DNA from: Nitrospira sp.
GTDB lineage: Bacteria > Nitrospirota > Nitrospiria > Nitrospirales > Nitrospiraceae
Reading direction: 5' to 3'
NCBI GenBank assembly: GCA_018242765.1
Contig: JAFEBH010000021.1
Span: 62,001-126,000 of the forward strand
DNA: 64,000 bases
Part shown: positions 60,799-64,000 of the stretch, piece by piece
Numbering within the stretch: the stretch's first letter is position 1
How the letters are laid out: every line of letters begins with the position of its first letter
Translations under genes and position numbers: made by a program
The notes under the pieces: generated by a model
The model's database searches: none
Told to the model about the DNA's origin: nothing
What the model saw: only the letters and a program-made list of their open reading frames with translations

Positions 60799-62567
60799 GG
60801 CCGAGAGGGGTCGGATGTATGACCGAGAGCTTCGATCGAAGCCCGAAACATTACAATTCGCTGGGTCGCGTATTCTGGGGGAACCCCGCGTTTGTCGAGA
60901 GATCCTCCAACACCTGTCGTGACCGTTGTGGAAGAGCCAAGATGCCCTCCTCCAAGTACCGCAAGGACAGCCTCAGCCCGTTGCTTACTAAGCCGGAGAT
61001 TCAGCGCAGCCGGACCGGTATCGTCGGTCAACCCAAGGATTGCGAGCCGTACGCGTTCACCGGAATGAGCAACTGCTTGCTCCAGACTCCGTATTACATC
61101 CGCAAGCGCACTCAACGCAGGTCGATCCGATGGTTCGACCATTGCTGATCCAGGAGCAAAGCGAATCACGGTACGGTTCACCCGATTCAGAAGGTCGGGG
61201 ATGGATACCGTGACGAGGCCGTCGTCGCGATAATGGGTAATGCCTGGTACCAACGTCGCCAGGCGTCTCGTCTCTTGAGCCCATTCAACCGACGCCGAGC
61301 CGGTCGCCACCAACGTGTCTCCCTCTACCCGTAACTGCGCGGTGCGGGGAGGCTTCAACGCCACCTCCGCTCTCGTCACAATCAGCTGAGGGTCGAGCGC
61401 ATAATAGGGAGCCCACACCGTCGTTACCGTTGACGGATCAATGCCGACCTTAGTGATCACGGACAGCGGATCTTTGGCGAGGGGATCCCGCAAGCCCTCG
61501 AGATGATACCCTCCCCCCATTGGACCCGCATTCGTCACCACAATCCCGGGCTCCGTCTTGAGTTGGCCAAGGAGATTAACCCATCGGGCATGACCCTGAT
61601 AGGCATTCCATCCCCACCACAAGCAGGCCAGCAGAACAGCACCTACAAGAATCCAGAGCTTCAGCGTACTTCGCGGCCGTGGTGAGTCATAGTGAGCCTG
61701 CAAACAGTCTTTGAGCCGAGGATGCACCGCTTGAAACGGAACGGCATCTCCGTTAAACGTCACCAGCGCATCAGCCTGTTCGGCATGAATACGATCGAGA
61801 GCATCACGGAGCATCTCCCTCAGACTGATCGGAGGGGTACCTTGAATGACTGCGGCCAGATAGGCGCGGGACCCTTGCTCAATCCAGACTGTCCACTCAC
61901 CAACGTGGAACTGGTCGAGTGTCTGGTCTTGTGAGACACCGAACGAATCGCGAACATAATCTTGAATCGCCGTCAGCATGCCGGACAGGACATGCTGGTC
62001 CTGAACGACCACTCCGTCTGCCGCGACATGATGGAGCAACAGCCCCGTATCCCGGTGGATGAGAAACACTTGGTCCACCCGGTATCGCAGTCGATGGAGC
62101 AGCACCACCTCCGCGAACGGACGGCCGGTTCGCCACGCCTCCAGTCTCCATTGAAACCCTCGAAATGAGAGGCTTTCGTCCAGCGAGTGGTTGAAGGCCT
62201 CCGTCATGCTTTGCAAAGCACGTGTAATTGCCTGTCGGATGGCCGGACCCATGATGGGTGCGATCGCATCAACGATCGCCTGCGGCGACTTCCGCACGGT
62301 CGCAATAAAGCCATTTTCGACATAGGGAGTCAGGACGGCCGATATTTGCTGGTCGCCCTCTCCGCGTATGGCGAAGGCTTCGGGAAGGACTCGACTGACG
62401 TCATAAGGTTCAACGGATCGAGTGTCAAGTCGTTCGCGGAGTTCGTCGAGTTGCGTCTGTTCCGGAGCCAGCAACAGCGTGCGCAATTGCGCCCAGTCTT
62501 CGTCTACCGGCACGCCTCCTTCAGAGGATGGAGAATGCTGGCGAGGTCTGTGTGGATTAGTCGACAT
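60795..62567 (-). CDS. Transmembrane OmpA-family protein with longin/roadblock-like cytosolic domain
   Basis: This 590-residue protein has a cytosolic N-terminal half, one membrane helix (LWILVGAVLLACLWWGWNAY, ~304-323) and a periplasmic half ending in an OmpA-like domain (~465-575) with VIRFAPGSAMVEPSDRPALS, TDDTGPAALNLRLSKQRAEA. Residues ~155-255 (VDQVFLIHRDTGLLLHHVAA, MLTAIQDYVRDSFG, YLAAVIQG) resemble a roadblock/longin fold, the type that often binds or regulates small GTPases. The downstream GTPase is the expected partner. A Gly/Glu periplasmic BON-like segment (~335-445) is also possible. Confidence 0.8.
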   Translation of the reverse strand: MSTNPHRPRQHSPSSEGGVPVDEDWAQLRTLLLAPEQTQLDELRERLDTRSVEPYDVSRVLPEAFAIRGEGDQQISAVLTPYVENGFIATVRKSPQAIVDAIAPIMGPAIRQAITRALQSMTEAFNHSLDESLSFRGFQWRLEAWRTGRPFAEVVLLHRLRYRVDQVFLIHRDTGLLLHHVAADGVVVQDQHVLSGMLTAIQDYVRDSFGVSQDQTLDQFHVGEWTVWIEQGSRAYLAAVIQGTPPISLREMLRDALDRIHAEQADALVTFNGDAVPFQAVHPRLKDCLQAHYDSPRPRSTLKLWILVGAVLLACLWWGWNAYQGHARWVNLLGQLKTEPGIVVTNAGPMGGGYHLEGLRDPLAKDPLSVITKVGIDPSTVTTVWAPYYALDPQLIVTRAEVALKPPRTAQLRVEGDTLVATGSASVEWAQETRRLATLVPGITHYRDDGLVTVSIPDLLNRVNRTVIRFAPGSAMVEPSDRPALSALADVIRSLEQAVAHSGERVRLAILGLTDDTGPAALNLRLSKQRAEAVLAVLGGGHLGSSTTVTTGVGGSLDKRGVPPEYATQRIVMFRASIEALGHTSDPSRP

Positions 62568-62678
62568 CCCGTCACACTACCGTCCCACCTGAAATGCTGC
62601 CGAAGAAGCAACTGTAAAACTGACTCTTGCGGGCCGCAGGGCACATGCCTTCAAGTTGGCTGGAAGCCAGAGCCTGCG

Positions 62679-63296
62679 TCAGGCTCGACTGGAAGATGCC
62701 TCACCATTGGAGAGTCGTTGTGCTGCCTCCAGCAAGATGGCTGCGAGCGCTGCACGATCCGCCTTTTCGGCACGCAGATCCCGAACGGCTCCTTCGAAGG
62801 CTGAGGTTGTTTCGGCATGACGAGTACGAACATCATCGGCCAGCTCGTTGGTACGCTCCGTCAACTGCTGCAAGACATGAGACTGTGCCTGGTTCGCCTG
62901 TTGTTCGAGTCGATGAGCCTTCTCTTCCAAGGTCACAGCCAGTTGCATGAGGTCCTGCGTCAGTCTTGTCACGGACTCTCCGCGCACGTCCTGTTCCTTC
63001 GATAGCCTGCTTGTCAGAGACTCAACTTCCTTCTTGATGTAGAGCTCGAGGCTCTCGAATCGTCGTTTGAGATCATTCCGGAGATCGGTGGCTTCCCGCA
63101 GTAAGTGCTGTTCGAGCTGTGCAAACCGGCGGTCATGCTCCCGTGCCTGTGCGCCGAAGAGAATGTCGCGAATCTTGTCCAGATTCCCACTCGCCGATGG
63201 ATCGTCAGGATGAGCCGACTCAGTGTCGTTAAGAGTATTCTGCACTTGACTGCGATGAGCGCTCGCAGATTGGTCTGCGGAAATTGATCGACTCAT
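62679..63296 (-). CDS. Coiled-coil protein
   Basis: From ATG 63296, with GGTGAGG upstream, the product is 205 residues; the frame extends to 63419. A disordered N-terminus is followed by an almost continuous coiled coil (~50-185; RRFAQLEQHLLREATDLRND, SLELYIKKEVESLTSRLSKE, LAVTLEEKAHRLEQQANQAQ). It has no membrane helix. It is 111 bp upstream of the OmpA/longin gene on the same strand and probably the first gene of the GTPase operon. Confidence 0.7.
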   Translation of the reverse strand: MSRSISADQSASAHRSQVQNTLNDTESAHPDDPSASGNLDKIRDILFGAQAREHDRRFAQLEQHLLREATDLRNDLKRRFESLELYIKKEVESLTSRLSKEQDVRGESVTRLTQDLMQLAVTLEEKAHRLEQQANQAQSHVLQQLTERTNELADDVRTRHAETTSAFEGAVRDLRAEKADRAALAAILLEAAQRLSNGEASSSRA

Positions 63297-63518
63297 AGCC
63301 TCACCATCATGAAATGACGATGGATGGGACAGGAAACCTGATCGATTCTTAGGATCAGCACGTATCCCCAGGTCCTCCGGTCGTTTGTCTTCCTTCCCCT
63401 TTATCAGGGACGAAGGCATGATCCTAGCATTGGCAGGCTGGATTCAACAAGACCGGATTGATGGGCTCAGGTTGGTCTCTTACCTTCGGAGAGACCGGAC
63501 CTGTGCGACTTGGAAGCG

Positions 63519-64000
63519 TTACTCTTTCACCAGATGAACCTGGTAGCGAGGGGATGGTAACTCGATCCCATGCGCCCGGAATCGTTCAAGAATCAGCTTG
63601 TTCAACTCACTTTGAACGGACCCGTAATCCCCCACCGCCGTCCAGGGGGCCACAGAAATGGCGATCGATGATTCCCCCAGCGACGACACCCCTGCGCCAG
63701 GAGCCGGGTCCTTCAAAACCTTGGGATGCTGTTGGAGAATATCCTTCACCTGTGCCAATGCCTCGTCAATGTTGGTTCGGTGGGACACTGGAATAGTCAA
63801 ACTCACCTGACGGATGATGCCGAAGTTATGCAGAATCTCTCCGACAATTTTGCGATTGGGAATAATGACACGGGAATGGTCCGCGTGCATCAGGGTCGTG
63901 GTGAAGATGTCGATGACGACGACATCTCCGTGAACTCCGAGCAACGAGATATGTTCACCGACCTTATAGGGCTTGCTGAAGATGATCGACAATCCAGCCA
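63519..64000 (-). CDS. MscS-family mechanosensitive channel (5' partial)
   Basis: The gene enters from beyond the right edge; 160 codons are visible. The C-terminal end of the pore helix and the MscS beta domain are present: AGLSIIFSKPYKVGEHISL, GVHGDVVVIDIFTTTLMHAD, VIIPNRKIVGEILHN. The C-terminal alpha/beta domain follows (AISVAPWTAVGDYGSVQSEL). It relieves osmotic downshock; with mscL in the window it fits an osmotic theme. Confidence 0.88.
   Translation of the reverse strand, partial: AGLSIIFSKPYKVGEHISLLGVHGDVVVIDIFTTTLMHADHSRVIIPNRKIVGEILHNFGIIRQVSLTIPVSHRTNIDEALAQVKDILQQHPKVLKDPAPGAGVSSLGESSIAISVAPWTAVGDYGSVQSELNKLILERFRAHGIELPSPRYQVHLVKE

Overview
The window looks like an ordinary chromosomal stretch of a Nitrospirota bacterium, most likely Nitrospira-like. 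This is inferred from moderately high GC, a Gram-negative envelope gene set (outer-membrane barrels, OmpA-type proteins, lipoproteins), the housekeeping mix and a dispersed palindromic repeat. No rRNA, tRNA or other taxonomic marker is present, so the assignment is not proven. I see no CRISPR array, transposase, integrase or phage gene.

Layout. 1-2.5 kb: tail of a LON-domain gene, a tandem-duplicated junction, and a two-gene ABC-2 exporter. 2.5-10.9 kb: SirB1-like protein, RNase Z-like hydrolase, a very large SAM/cyclase/ATPase/TPR regulator, a universal-stress/AarF-kinase fusion and a HEAT protein. 11-16.6 kb: a secreted KRQGQSP-repeat protein, a metallophosphoesterase, truD, and a two-gene arginine-to-ornithine-to-proline module. 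16.6-24.6 kb: gpsA, larB, larC, a cation exchanger, pdxA and rsmA. 24.7-26.6 kb: a MotA/MotB-like pair resembling ZorA/ZorB without Zorya effectors. 26.6-30.3 kb: a nonsense-interrupted small gene, a lipoprotein, a REC-GGDEF protein and a TPR protein with a decayed repeat of its own 3' end. 30.3-35.7 kb: DUF2726 protein, anmK, a Zn/Mn ABC importer and a barrel protein with a structured leader. 36-41.7 kb: small lipoprotein, GNAT, zinc ribbon, rluD and an Anbu-type proteasome/ATP-grasp/alpha-E cluster. 42.2-47.3 kb: atpHAGDC. 47.5-52.6 kb: HEAT protein, a frameshifted DUF4160/DUF2442 pair, a second copy of the HEAT gene's 3' end, an RTX protein with three 270-bp repeats, and a DUF1810 protein. 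52.9-57.5 kb: envelope and osmotic genes (OmpA lipoprotein, mscL, DUF481) and a response regulator with a non-canonical receiver. 57.5-64 kb: a dyad array with a leader peptide and coupled small ORF, then an operon of coiled-coil protein, OmpA/longin-like membrane protein, Ras-like small GTPase and sigma-54 activator, and a partial MscS channel.

Most notable: (i) the small GTPase operon at 58.5-63.3 kb, which looks like an envelope-spanning signalling module; (ii) the orphan ZorAB-like motor; (iii) the split version of the cyanobacterial ArgZ/AgrE enzyme; (iv) the Anbu cluster; (v) three separate places where only the 3' end of a gene has been duplicated downstream; (vi) several decayed or very small genes that simple ORF calling misses. 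Start codons were chosen by hand from ribosome-binding sites and family start positions. All family names come from reading the translated sequence, not from a database search.
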